Source: Bradyrhizobium diazoefficiens USDA 110
GTDB taxonomy: Bacteria > Pseudomonadota > Alphaproteobacteria > Rhizobiales > Xanthobacteraceae
Direction of reading: 5' to 3'
NCBI RefSeq assembly: GCF_000011365.1
Contig: NC_004463.1
Span: 1,660,001 to 1,724,000 of the forward strand
Length of the DNA stretch: 64,000 bases
Shown: positions 28,935-38,230 of the stretch, piece by piece
Numbering within the stretch: position 1 is the stretch's first letter
Layout of the letters: each line of letters opens with the position of its first letter
Translations under genes and position numbers: made by a program
Notes under the pieces: generated by a model
The model's database searches: none
What the model saw: the letters and a program-made list of their open reading frames with translations, nothing else
What the model was told of the DNA's origin: nothing

Positions 28935-29701
28935 ACGCCACTCCTCGCACGCTCGTCATCTTCATCATTGGATTCTTCGCATTCGATCCCAGGGACCTGC
29001 CCTGATGACAAAGCCGTCCCAGCCATTCCGGATCGCTCGCGTCGAGCGGCTAGTGGAGCTGCTTGAGGCAGACTACAGAATGGCAGTTGATCCGAATACC
29101 AGTGAGAGCAACACGAAATCGGAGGCGTCCGATCCGGAGGTGCTTGATTGCCAAGTGCTACCCGGTCCTGATCCAGGAGGATGCGAGCAGGCGCCTTCGT
29201 TGCGAGCGAACCCTACGGCATGGAGGTCTCGACCAAGGCGGTCGGCACGCCCGAGGAAGCGATAACGATCTGGAACGGCGACCGCCACAAGCTGACCCCG
29301 ACGTAATCGAGCTACGCAATGACCAAGGGGCCGCGCTTGGCTAGAGCTGGTTTGTGCAGCAGCGCCAGGAGTGGATTCGGAAACCTTGCGCGTGTTCGGC
29401 TTCATCAACCGCGAGCACAAAGTCAAAATCTCGACGCCGCAGGGCTCGAGCGACGTGCAGTTGTTTCAGCGCGGCGTTCGGGCGTGATATATTTCAGCAC
29501 TTCCGCCAAGCGCTACCAGCCGGTGATCGAGTTTGCCTCCGGCATCGAGCCGGTGCAGCTGAGAAGGAGAGACGACCGTCAAGGCGCCGCGTTCGTCGAG
29601 AGAGTTGGCCGTCAGGGCGATGTGGACGGACTGCAAGTGATCCTTGGTCTTGGGCATGAGGAGCAGTGATAAGCGCTTCCTCCTTGGGCCACGTGACCTG
29701 G
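28935..29701. other. Decayed stretch without an intact gene
   Basis: Plus-strand text around 29380-29486 reads LRVFGFINREHKVKISTPQG then SSDVQLFQRGVRA before a stop; this is protein-like and probably the remnant of a larger gene whose other parts are out of frame. I cannot name the family. Other frames are not convincing. Confidence 0.35.
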
Positions 29702-30061
29702 TTATCCACGCCGATCTGGAGAGGTGGGAGCCGTTGCGGACGCAGAGTGTTTCCGGCAACACTCCTGCTCGGCTTCCTCGGGGGCGTACTCTGAGGCGTC
29801 GCCGTCAAGCAGCGCGAAAAAGCGCGCGGGCAGCTCACACTCCCGAGCCAGCCGGCGAAAGTACTCTTGAGTAAACGACATTTCGCCCAATGCCGGCCCG
29901 CCCATCCGGTTGCGGTCAGGATCGAAATCCACTTCGCGCCCCATTGAGAGGAGCGAGACAGCTTCCCTTGGTACAAAATAGGCGCGCCGCTTTTCTCCGT
30001 TGCGGTGGTAGACTAGGCCTGCACCAATGGGCCTCACAACTCGCCGGCGCGGCGACGGCAT
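29702..30061 (-). CDS. Hypothetical protein
   Basis: From the Met codon at 30061 the 119-residue frame reads MPSPRRRVVRPIGAGLVYHR, then FVPREAVSLLSMGREVDFDP and EMSFTQEYFRRLARECELPA. It is basic at the N-terminus and acidic later, without signal or membrane segment. The upstream in-frame part to 30211 is not protein-like. No family recognised. It is a minus-strand gene separated by about 300 bp from another small minus-strand gene that ends in a terminator. Confidence 0.4.
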   Translation of the reverse strand: MPSPRRRVVRPIGAGLVYHRNGEKRRAYFVPREAVSLLSMGREVDFDPDRNRMGGPALGEMSFTQEYFRRLARECELPARFFALLDGDASEYAPEEAEQECCRKHSASATAPTSPDRRG

Positions 30062-30231
30062 TGCTTGCTGGCGTTGCCGTCGCAAATGCGAGCCACTGCT
30101 CTCGCAAGAATGTGCTCGGCACGTCGCGCGTGATCGCTGTCGATGCGAAGGAATATCCACGCGTCGGGCGACGCGCGATACGCCAAGCTCGATGCCGGTC
30201 TGAACCCTCAAAGTTCCGGCTATAAAATAGG

Positions 30232-30263
30232 AGCCTCGCCCCTATGGAGATAGGGGCGAGGCT
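30232..30263 (-). terminator. Rho-independent terminator of the small minus-strand gene at 30364-30543
   Basis: A perfect 14 bp stem, agcctcgcccctat (30232-30245) and ataggggcgaggct (30250-30263), closes a 4 nt loop. On the minus strand it is followed by cctattttatag, a short T-rich tail. It lies about 100 bp downstream of the small gene on that strand. Confidence 0.6.
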
Positions 30264-30363
30264 GCTCCCTGCCCCCGGCGGGAGCCGCGCTGCAAAGAAC
30301 AGCGCGCTACGGCGCAACGTTCGTTTCCCTCCGGGGCTGGTCGTTCGGTGGGCCGACAGAGAC

Positions 30364-30543
30364 TCACGCGCGTTCCGATTTTCGGTCCTCGGCGGCTCTT
30401 ACGACGTTGCGCAACGCAATTTCAGAAAGGCGAATAACCAGCTGTTTGAGACGAGCAATCTGTTGCTTGCAGTGCTCCAGTTCGAGCTGTTCGTCCGTCA
30501 TCACAGATACTTCATGGCGATTTCCGTTGTCGTCATGATTCAT
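30364..30543 (-). CDS. Small coiled-coil protein
   Basis: The 59-residue product starts at 30543 (MNHDDNGNRHEVSVMTDEQL) behind an aaaagg ribosome-binding site 6 bp upstream and continues ELEHCKQQIARLKQLVIRLS, a single amphipathic coiled-coil helix, ending RAAEDRKSERA. The longer frame to 30603 would skip this site. It resembles short helical proteins common in Bradyrhizobium accessory DNA; function unknown. A strong terminator follows at 30232-30263. Confidence 0.55.
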   Translation of the reverse strand: MNHDDNGNRHEVSVMTDEQLELEHCKQQIARLKQLVIRLSEIALRNVVRAAEDRKSERA

Positions 30544-30603
30544 ATCGAACCTTTTCCGAGCAAGTGAGTACGAACGAAGAGTTTCCCTGTGCTCGCCAAC
30601 CAT

Positions 30604-32389
30604 TAATAGTCAAATCAGGGCGGCGGCGACAAACACAGCACGGGACGTACGAACGATCCCGTTACTCGCCCGAGCGTGTTGCTTCGGCCACAGATTTGAA
30701 CGTTATGTACAAAATATCGTCCGCTCGGCTATGACTCTCGTGCTTTACGCAGCGGTCGCATCGCATTCTCCCCCATTAGAAGCTCGGAATCGCGCCCATG
30801 CCCCTTTTCCGGATATTGAATGAGACCTATTGCAAAATGCCTCGACACCGGAACTCTACTTTAACGCTGTACTGCGCCGAATTCGCATGCGGGATGCTAT
30901 CAAGGCCTCTATCGCTTTGGTGCTTCCATCTCGGAGGGGGCGGGCACTTCCAAGCCCGGCGCAGCAGAACCTTGAAAACGTATTGATCAAATCTAGAAAC
31001 TTATTGGGCGTCAGTTGCGATCGCAAACGCGACCGTCATTAACGAGAGGTGTGTGGGGTGTGCATCGAGATTGTTTGTTCCTGAATAGTGGCGAAGCTCC
31101 GCTTGACGATTATTCTCGAGCTTTCGAGCGAGCAGTACCTAATTATTCTAACACTGTGAGCGCGCTCGCCGAGCTGCGCTCGATTGAAACCCGGAGGCGC
31201 CATTCAACCCAGCCCAGCGCTTAAGTATTCATTACATTGGCCTCGGATTCTTGCGCTTGCAGCTAGCTTGATCAGTGGGTCGGCATAGTTTGCTGATCTG
31301 GAGGCTTGTTTGACATTCGGCAGTTGGCGCGAGTGGCAGCGGGGCAAACGGTCGACTGTCAGGCAACATCGGCAACCGTTCAGACGGGCGCCTTCCTGCC
31401 GATAACAGAGACGCAACTGCGCAGCAGGCCGAAACCACAAAAATGGTCGATCGCTTAGCCCTTCTCGCGACGGTACTGATCACTCCATCAAAGCTGGTCT
31501 CGATCTGTAAAGACGGAGTGGCAGATTGGGGAAGCACTTGTCGGATCGATGTAGCCAAGCTGAGAAACGTTGTCGCGATTGCGGAAGCTGGCGATAAGAG
31601 AAGTTCACTTCCTCGATGAAGTCGACGCTTCGGCGACCAACATGTGCCATCATAAAGCGGATCGCCGGCCGGTTTGACCACCTGCAATCTGCTACGGGCC
31701 TGTTCGGCTGCCTATTGCAATTATCGCCTGATCCGGTCGTCCGGCCATGAATGCACGGTGGCGGCGTCTCTGATCCTAAGGAAGCCTAGCGATCTGGTGA
31801 AGACGAACCGCCGGGACGCTGTTTCTCGCCCGAGTGCTACTCGCCGGCGAGGAAGCGTCCGGTCCCTGCACGTCGCGCAGCTCTGACAAGATTTCCCCAG
31901 CTTCCACGGCAGCAGTTCAACGAGGACGGTTGATCGAGTGTTCCGTCAACCATGCGGGGGTGACGGGTCATGCAGGTAGGCGGAGCCCAAACTCCCTAGC
32001 GTGCAGGTTTATGGCCACTGCCGAACTATCCCGAACCGTTCTCCAGGAGATATTGTGAGAGCACACGATGATCCCGATACTCTGCGGGAAATCCTTAGAA
32101 GGCCAGCAGGGGGCCTATCCTCGACCGGGCATCCGACCGCGCGGCCGTGTTCGGCGCGATACTCCTCGGGCGAGATGTCGATCGCCAACGCCGAGATCGC
32201 CACCTGCACCCGCCTGAGACTAGTAACTGGACGACGAGAGGTTCACCGCGACTTTGCAAAGTGTGCGCGTATTTGTACGTTCCGTACAAAGTTTTGGCGC
32301 CACACCAAACGGATTCTCGAATGAGATTCTGCCGGCTTTAACAAATTGCCGGTAAATCCCGAGCGTTAGATCTTAGAAGGGCACGCACC
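30604..32389. other. Long stretch without a convincing gene
   Basis: Nearly 1.8 kb hold only short frames with random-looking composition on both strands. The base composition is lower in GC than the core. I found no tRNA, no tandem repeat and no IS end. It reads as decayed island DNA; the last 100 bp must contain the promoter of the pilin gene. Confidence 0.45.
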
Positions 32390-32551
32390 GTGAAAACGCT
32401 AGTACACTTTTTACGCGATGAGTCCGGGGCTACTGCCATAGAATATGGGCTGATAGCGGCGGGTATTTCGCTTGCAATCATCGCGGTCGTGAATGGGCTA
32501 GGCACTAAACTCAATACGAAATTCGCTTCGATCAGCAGCTCTCTGAAATAA
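32390..32551 (+). CDS. Flp/Fap-type pilin
   Basis: This 53-residue gene starts with GTG and reads MKTLVHFLRDESGATAIEYG, then LIAAGISLAIIAVVNGLGTK. The Gly-Ala-Thr-Ala-Ile-Glu-Tyr-Gly prepilin cleavage region followed by a 20-residue hydrophobic helix is diagnostic of Flp pilins of Tad (tight adherence) pili. A Tad assembly cluster is absent from the window, so the product would depend on machinery coded elsewhere. The EAL-domain gene begins about 180 bp downstream on the same strand. Confidence 0.85.
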   Translation: MKTLVHFLRDESGATAIEYGLIAAGISLAIIAVVNGLGTKLNTKFASISSSLK

Positions 32552-32729
32552 TCAAAAGCCGCCTCCCTTGGCGACCTCTTTTCTCCACCGCATGTGCAAG
32601 AACAGCTCTAGTCAGAGGCGAGCTAGTTCTCTGAATTCGGCGGAACTTGAGAATTGGTGCGGCGAGGGGGTGAACGGATCGTCTCGATGCTGCTGCTCGG
32701 AAATTCTTGTTTTAGCGAAAGACACCTGG

Positions 32730-34292
32730 ATGAGTCTTTTGGTCGTCGGCAGATTTGCCAATCAATCGAAAGTGGTCCTTGAGGCATTTCAGTCCGTGAC
32801 GGCCTGTTTCTCCCGCTTTGTCTCGGCTCGAGGGTCGATCCGAATTGCGATCTTGTGCTTTTGTCTTGCGATGAGCGCGATCGCAGTGAGCCTCGGAGGG
32901 TATTCCGTCCTTGGTATCCGGCACGCAGGCGACCTGGTTGCGCGGACTTTCGATGAGTCCTTGATGTCGATCAACTACGCACGTGCGGCTGGTGCCGATT
33001 TTGCCGCGATGCGCGTGGCATCTTCACACGTCACAAGGCAGCCGTCGGCCCGTCCTCGACTAGATGATGAAATCGACAAGCTGGCGAAGACGCTTTCGGA
33101 AGATGTCACTATTGCGGCTGAAAGGTCGCAATCAGCGCGAGCTGCGAAGGCAGCCGCAAAAGTTAAAGAAGCTGCAAACGCCTGGGTCGCGATTCATCGC
33201 CGTCGCTTTCAAGCTGATGGCACCGGGAATAATGAAGCGAGCGCTCGGGAAATCGATGACGTTGACCAGCTCTCAAACGTCGTAAATCAGCAGATTGAAT
33301 TGCTGGTGAACTATACGGCCGGGGATGGTTTTCTATTCCGTCAGCGAGCCCTTGCCGCGATCAAACGGGATCTGCAACTGAATGTGGTGGCGCTGACCGT
33401 TGCGCTCCTTCTGTCCGGGCTTTTTTCGTGGTTGCTGGCACGGCGGATTATCGGGCCTGTCGCCATTGCGTCGAAAGCGGCAAGTTTGCAGAGCCGCCGC
33501 GCGCTCGAACTCGATCTTCGCGAGGCCATGGACAAGGACGAGTTCACTCTGTTCTATCAACCCATTTATGACCTGCGGATGGACCGGATCAGCGGCTTCG
33601 AAGCATTATTGCGCTGGCCTCATCCGAAGCGTGGCCTGGTGCCACCCGACCAATTCATTCCCATTGCAGAAGACATCGGTCTCATCACTCCACTGGGTGA
33701 GTGGGTTCTCAACCGCGCCTGCGAGCAGGCGGCCGGTTGGCCGAGCGAGCTCAAGATTGCCGTCAATGTCTCGGCGACTCAGATTCGGGATCCAAGATTT
33801 GCAGAGGTTATCGCCAACGCGCTTGATGCTTCAACGCTGGCCCCGCACCGGCTCGAATTGGAAATCACGGAGTCTGTTCTCCTTGGAAACAGCGCCGAGA
33901 CGGTTGCAACACTGCACAAGCTGAAGGCGCAGGGGCTGAGCATCGCCTTAGATGATTTTGGTACTGGATACTCCTCGCTGAGCTATCTGCGCAGCTTCCC
34001 CTTTGACAAGCTCAAGATCGATCAGTCATTCGTCCGTGATGCAACAGCGACAAATGGATCTAAATTAATCGTAAGAGCCATTACCAGCCTTGGAAGAAGC
34101 CTTGGCATAACAATAACGGCGGAGGGGGTCGAGACGATTGAACAGTTGGATCAAATAAGGGCGGAAGGGTGCAACGAGGCGCAGGGATTCCTATTCAGCC
34201 GCCCGGTCCCTGCTACCGAGATCGCATCAACGATCCTGAATCTGAGAGGCGGCCTCGCGAGACGTCATTTAAGCGGTGCGATGACCGGCTAA
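32730..34292 (+). CDS. Membrane-anchored EAL-domain c-di-GMP phosphodiesterase
   Basis: From the ATG at 32730 the product has about 520 residues. Two membrane helices (IRIAILCFCLAMSAIAVSLG and NVVALTVALLLSGLFSWLLA) enclose a helical periplasmic domain of about 150 residues. The C-terminal 250 residues are an EAL domain with the active-site set intact: FEALLRW, the AVNVS Asn, ELEITES, LDDFGTGYSSLSYL, DKLKIDQSFV, and AEGVET. Hydrolysis of c-di-GMP to pGpG is therefore expected. No GGDEF domain is present. The signal is probably sensed by the periplasmic part. The upstream frame to 32568 lacks a site and is not protein-like. A lone Flp pilin gene precedes it. Confidence 0.92.
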   Translation: MSLLVVGRFANQSKVVLEAFQSVTACFSRFVSARGSIRIAILCFCLAMSAIAVSLGGYSVLGIRHAGDLVARTFDESLMSINYARAAGADFAAMRVASSHVTRQPSARPRLDDEIDKLAKTLSEDVTIAAERSQSARAAKAAAKVKEAANAWVAIHRRRFQADGTGNNEASAREIDDVDQLSNVVNQQIELLVNYTAGDGFLFRQRALAAIKRDLQLNVVALTVALLLSGLFSWLLARRIIGPVAIASKAASLQSRRALELDLREAMDKDEFTLFYQPIYDLRMDRISGFEALLRWPHPKRGLVPPDQFIPIAEDIGLITPLGEWVLNRACEQAAGWPSELKIAVNVSATQIRDPRFAEVIANALDASTLAPHRLELEITESVLLGNSAETVATLHKLKAQGLSIALDDFGTGYSSLSYLRSFPFDKLKIDQSFVRDATATNGSKLIVRAITSLGRSLGITITAEGVETIEQLDQIRAEGCNEAQGFLFSRPVPATEIASTILNLRGGLARRHLSGAMTG

Positions 34293-34680
34293 GACGAACC
34301 AGGACTTTCCTGAGTGTTGTTCGGTCCTGAGTTCGCTCTCGCCGTTGGGTTTCAATGCGTTCAGGATCCACATGGTGCGTCGACATGTTAGCAACCGAGC
34401 CACAAAGGTTCCGATCGTCGGGCGCGATCATAATCAACGGCGCTATCAGCGCGCCGCAGCTCCTGCCTACGGTTTTGTTGAGCGCTCTGAAATGAAACTC
34501 ATCGAGGGCTTCCATTATAATGTCACACGGGCCCACTTCATCAATTGTTGGCGCGCCCCAGTCATGGAGGCGCAAGGGTTCTCTGAAGGAGATTTCGATT
34601 AATCGCCAGCATCCGATACTTGCTATTAAGGCTTTTTTTCCGGGGTTGCCATATAGGAGCACTATATCGTCGAGGAGCCG
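34293..34680. other. Intergenic stretch before the di-haem peroxidase
   Basis: No convincing gene on either strand. The last 70 bp must hold the promoter of the peroxidase gene. Confidence 0.4.
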
Positions 34681-35703
34681 ATGAGGATCTGGGTCAGCTT
34701 AGCTTTGCTCGCGGCCCTTTTTCCGCTGGGCCAACCTTTTGCCTCGGCAGCGGCGGAGACATCAGCGGATGCCACGGCGCGCGCCAGCTATCGTCGGCCG
34801 GCGGCGATCCCTTTTCCCGATCGTAATCCCTACACGGTGCCGAAAGCTGCTCTCGGGGAAAGACTCTTCTTCGATGCGCTGCTCTCGAAGTCCCGCACCC
34901 GTTCCTGCGCAACGTGCCACAATCCGTCGCTTTCCTGGGGTGATGGCCTCGCGCGTGCGGTCGGCGAGGATCCCAGCGGCCTGCCATTGCGTGCGCCGAC
35001 CCTGATCGACGTGGCGTTCACCGAACCGTTGGGGTGGGACGGCAAATTCAAGACTCTCGAAGCCGTCACGTTCGGGCCGATCACAGGCCGGCCCAACATG
35101 AATTTGACGGAATCAGAATTGATCGCGCGTCTCTCCGCTATCCCGGCCTATGCTGATGCATTCGCAGCCGCATTCGGGGACGGTGCGATCACGCGACCCA
35201 GGATCGAAGCCGCGTTGGCGACTTTTGAACGAACCATCGTGGCTGGCGAAGCGCCATTCGACCGGTGGATCATGGGAGACGTGACATCCGTCAGCGCCGC
35301 GGCAAAACGCGGCTTTGAGATTTTCAACGGCAAAGCCCATTGCTCAAACTGCCACAGTGGACCATCGTTCACTGACGGATCGTTTCACGATATTGGCGTC
35401 GCAAGGAACGACGACGTTGGACGCGGTCGGCTTTTTCCGACGTCGCAAAAGCTGCGGTACGCATTCAAAACGCCGACACTGCGCGATGTCGCGCGGCGTG
35501 CTCCCTACATGCATGATGGATCGGTCGCAACCCTCGAAGAGGTCATCGAACTCTATGACAAGGGTGGGATTGACCGTCCGAGCCGCTCGCCTTCAATAAA
35601 GCCTCTATCTCTGACGGAAAGCGAAAAGGCGGATCTGATCGCTTTTCTTCAGACGCTCACCGCATCCTCGACGGATACGACTTTTCCCAGGTTGGCGCGA
35701 TGA
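34681..35703 (+). CDS. Di-haem cytochrome c peroxidase (MauG/CcpA family)
   Basis: The 340-residue product has a signal peptide (MRIWVSLALLAALFPLGQPF then ASAAAE) and two haem-c sites, CATCH near residue 78 and CSNCH near residue 223. LGERLFFDALLSKSRTRSCA and the end FKTPTLRDVARRAPYMHDGS are family hallmarks; the latter precedes the distal Met or His region. Such periplasmic enzymes reduce hydrogen peroxide, or act as maturation oxidases like MauG. It is on the plus strand and followed, after a gap, by an uncharacterised membrane protein and a cupredoxin, which may donate electrons. Confidence 0.93.
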   Translation: MRIWVSLALLAALFPLGQPFASAAAETSADATARASYRRPAAIPFPDRNPYTVPKAALGERLFFDALLSKSRTRSCATCHNPSLSWGDGLARAVGEDPSGLPLRAPTLIDVAFTEPLGWDGKFKTLEAVTFGPITGRPNMNLTESELIARLSAIPAYADAFAAAFGDGAITRPRIEAALATFERTIVAGEAPFDRWIMGDVTSVSAAAKRGFEIFNGKAHCSNCHSGPSFTDGSFHDIGVARNDDVGRGRLFPTSQKLRYAFKTPTLRDVARRAPYMHDGSVATLEEVIELYDKGGIDRPSRSPSIKPLSLTESEKADLIAFLQTLTASSTDTTFPRLAR

Positions 35704-35735
35704 CCGGTACCCCGATCGCGCGGTCGGGGAGGCTC

Positions 35736-35897
35736 TCAGGGGAAGTGCGGCAATGCCGCTCCCAGCAAGCCCAACACGAGGATGAGGAAACCGCCCGCCC
35801 ACGTCTCCAGGGTTTCACTGCATGCTGTGAGCCGCATCGCGGTGCGGGCCAGCGCAGAGCCGACTGGCACCCTCTTCGTACGAAACGCACCAAACAT
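35736..35897 (-). CDS. Possible 53-residue single-pass membrane protein
   Basis: On the minus strand between the peroxidase and the membrane protein, MFGAFRTKRVPVGSALARTA continues into a hydrophobic segment GGFLILVLGLLGAALPHFP at the end. The frame is protein-like with one membrane helix and a basic N-terminus. No family recognised; small size keeps confidence low. Confidence 0.3.
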   Translation of the reverse strand: MFGAFRTKRVPVGSALARTAMRLTACSETLETWAGGFLILVLGLLGAALPHFP

Positions 35898-36141
35898 GGA
35901 CTACTCCGGACATCCGTTTTTTGTCTGACATTCAGTACGACACTTGCATTGAAGGCCCGTCGTCAAAATCTGTAAAATTGAAGGGACGTGCGCGATAGTC
36001 TCGCCGCACAAATCCTTGCCGGCGTGTCCCCATTAACCCAGCAAACAACCTTCGGATGCGAGCGCCGTCACATCCTTAAGATTTGTGCTAAGTTGAACAA
36101 ATCGTCAGAGGCGGGCGCTTTTCCAAAAGGGGTGGTTTTTT

Positions 36142-37203
36142 ATGTTCAGGTCTCCGACGCGGGATGCCTTTGCGGCATTCCGGAGAAGCTCCCTTTTTGC
36201 AAGGTCCATCGTGGCACTTTCTTTCTGGTTCTTGGGAACACAAGGTGCCAGTGCCCATGTCAAATGGTTCTGTGCCTATGACGCTGCCGGCCAGCCCCGA
36301 TGCCTCGAAAACGTACTGTGCCAGGATTTTGAACTGCTGTTGGCTCTTGCCCTGCTCTGGTTTTTTTCCGGCTGCATGGTTGAACGGACGTCTTTGGCTG
36401 AGCTGGCGGCCCGCTCCCTCAACCGCTTCACGGACGGATTGCGACTACACACTGAGGAAATCGTCCGGGCTGTCTGCGGATTTTTCTTCATCTCGCTTTG
36501 GGCGGTGGGCGGTATCTTGCTGACCCCGGAATTGAAAACGACTTCGTCAATGGTTGGGCCTTTGCAACTCGCCATCGCAGCAGGCCTGCTGTCGCGCCGC
36601 ACGATGCCCTTCTCCGCGGCGGGAATTGTCGTTCTGTTCGGGCTCGCCGTTCGAGATTACGGCACGTTTCATCTGGCCGATTATCCGATCTTTTTGGGCC
36701 TTGCGGCCTACCTCGCCCTCGCTGGCTTGCAAAAAGATCTGTTCGGCGTTCCGCCACTCGATGTCGTGCGCTACGCAACCGCCGTCACGTTGATGTGGGC
36801 TTCGGTGGAAAAGTGGGCCTACCCGGAATGGAGCTTCCCACTTCTGATCGAGCACCCCGGCATGACGCTCGGGCTCGATAGTGAGTTCTATATGCGCGCC
36901 GCTGGCATGATCGAATTCACGCTCGCGTTTGCCCTAGCTTGGACGCCCTTGGTCCGGCGCGTTGCGGCTGCCATACTGCTTGGAATGTTCATCAGCGCGT
37001 GCTTCGAATTTGGCAAGCTTGATGTGATCGGGCACTCGGTGATCATCGTCGTACTGGTCGCGATACTTTCCGATAATCAGCCGAGGGAAGCCGACTATCG
37101 CGCTCCCTGGCTCGCTCCGGCCGGACTATGTGCGGCGTTGACGGTTACGCTGTTCGCCTACTATGTCGGTCATGCAGCGATCTTCAACACCTCAATTCTG
37201 TAG
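36142..37203 (+). CDS. Polytopic membrane protein of unknown function
   Basis: The 353-residue product has about eight hydrophobic helices. After a short loop with HVKWFCAYDAAGQPRCLENV come ELLLALALLWFFSGCMVE, CGFFFISLWAVGGILL, PLQLAIAAGLLSRR, AGIVVLFGLAVRD and, later, MIEFTLAFALAWTPLV and GHSVIIVVLVAILSDN. His and Cys residues at the periplasmic side of the first loop could bind metal or haem. The gene is convergent with the cupredoxin gene, 4 bp apart, and follows a di-haem peroxidase. Function not known; a redox or copper role is inferred from the neighbours. Confidence 0.75.
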   Translation: MFRSPTRDAFAAFRRSSLFARSIVALSFWFLGTQGASAHVKWFCAYDAAGQPRCLENVLCQDFELLLALALLWFFSGCMVERTSLAELAARSLNRFTDGLRLHTEEIVRAVCGFFFISLWAVGGILLTPELKTTSSMVGPLQLAIAAGLLSRRTMPFSAAGIVVLFGLAVRDYGTFHLADYPIFLGLAAYLALAGLQKDLFGVPPLDVVRYATAVTLMWASVEKWAYPEWSFPLLIEHPGMTLGLDSEFYMRAAGMIEFTLAFALAWTPLVRRVAAAILLGMFISACFEFGKLDVIGHSVIIVVLVAILSDNQPREADYRAPWLAPAGLCAALTVTLFAYYVGHAAIFNTSIL

Positions 37204-37207
37204 GGCC

Positions 37208-37567
37208 CTACTTTTTGACGTGCACGCCAAGCTTCATCTTGGGATGAATGCCGCACAACACAGTGTAATCACCAGCCACAGAAAAGACGACGTCGAATTG
37301 GCTGCCTGGCTGTTGATCGCCAGAATCGAACTCGAAGGTGTCTGAGCTCAAATAGGTGTGGTGCATGAGCTCACCGTCATCGTTGATAAACCGTAGGGTC
37401 TCGCCGCGCTTTATTACGATTTCTTGGGGTCTGAATTCTCGGTCCTTTTGCGAAATTACATAGGGGGAGGCGCCTAGAGCGGCTCCAGCGAGGAGCCCTC
37501 CCACTATTGCGGCTATCATCTGAAAACCGAACTTGCCTGTGCGTGAAGGTATTAGCCTTTCTCTCAT
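37208..37567 (-). CDS. Exported cupredoxin (plastocyanin-like)
   Basis: The 119-residue product has an N-terminal signal or anchor (FQMIAAIVGGLLAGAALGAS). The mature part is a single cupredoxin domain: FRPQEIVIKRGETLRFINDD, then ELMHHTYLSS with the first His ligand, and the copper loop VLCGIHPKMKLGVHVK with Cys, His and Met ligands. It binds a type 1 copper and shuttles single electrons in the periplasm. It points away from the Crp/Fnr gene and converges on the membrane protein gene. It could supply electrons to the di-haem peroxidase. Confidence 0.92.
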   Translation of the reverse strand: MRERLIPSRTGKFGFQMIAAIVGGLLAGAALGASPYVISQKDREFRPQEIVIKRGETLRFINDDGELMHHTYLSSDTFEFDSGDQQPGSQFDVVFSVAGDYTVLCGIHPKMKLGVHVKK

Positions 37568-38230
37568 TCCGACCTCACTGAAGCTAAATTCTATAAAAAT
37601 GCGACCTTACCGCGGACCGCCGGAGCCCGGGACTAGCGACACTTATGACAGATTGATCTTTATTTTGCGCCTCGGTTCCAATCATTATTAGAGGAAAACT
37701 GACGCGAGGCAGGCGGCCGGCTGTGTCCACGCAGCATGTTTGCGCTTTGGCGGTGCGAGGGGACTGCCAGTCGTCGCCAGGTGTCCCTGCGGCGAGACAA
37801 ACGGTGCTCCCTCATGGCATCAGCGGTTGAAAAGGTTGATTAATTGTCTTGAGATCATCAGTGCAAAACTCGTGTGGGTCACAATGAATTTCGGCATAGA
37901 GGGAGCATGACTAAACTCTCGCCTGACATCTGAAATGTTCTCTGGCGAGGCGCGGTTGCCTTAGTGGTGCTGTGTTCGTCTCACGCAACGGACTTCGCAA
38001 TCCCCGGCCAGGCGGTAACAGCGTGGCGCGCTGGTCTGACGGCGTTCCGGCGCCGACGAGTCCAAGGCGAGTTGCTCCACACCCCGGTCGGTCCCCGTCA
38101 GGCGTTGAAATTCGTCAAAGACGCCGTCTTAAGGCCGGATTTGTGCTCAACGCGCTGCACATTGCAGGAATCCGTATGGGTATTTGGCTACGTTTCCAGC
38201 AGATATCCACGCTGTGAGACGGACTGCACT
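37568..38230. promoter_or_regulatory. Divergent region between the cupredoxin and the Crp/Fnr regulator
   Basis: About 660 bp with no convincing gene. Promoters of both flanking genes must be here. I looked for a clear Fnr-type TTGAT-N4-ATCAA box: ttgattaattgtcttgagatcatca (37838-37862) has half-site-like elements but not a clean palindrome. Confidence 0.4.

Noticed and set aside
31232..31687. 151-codon minus-strand frame in the gene-free stretch
   Set aside because: Random-looking sequence, no start signal and no recognisable domain.
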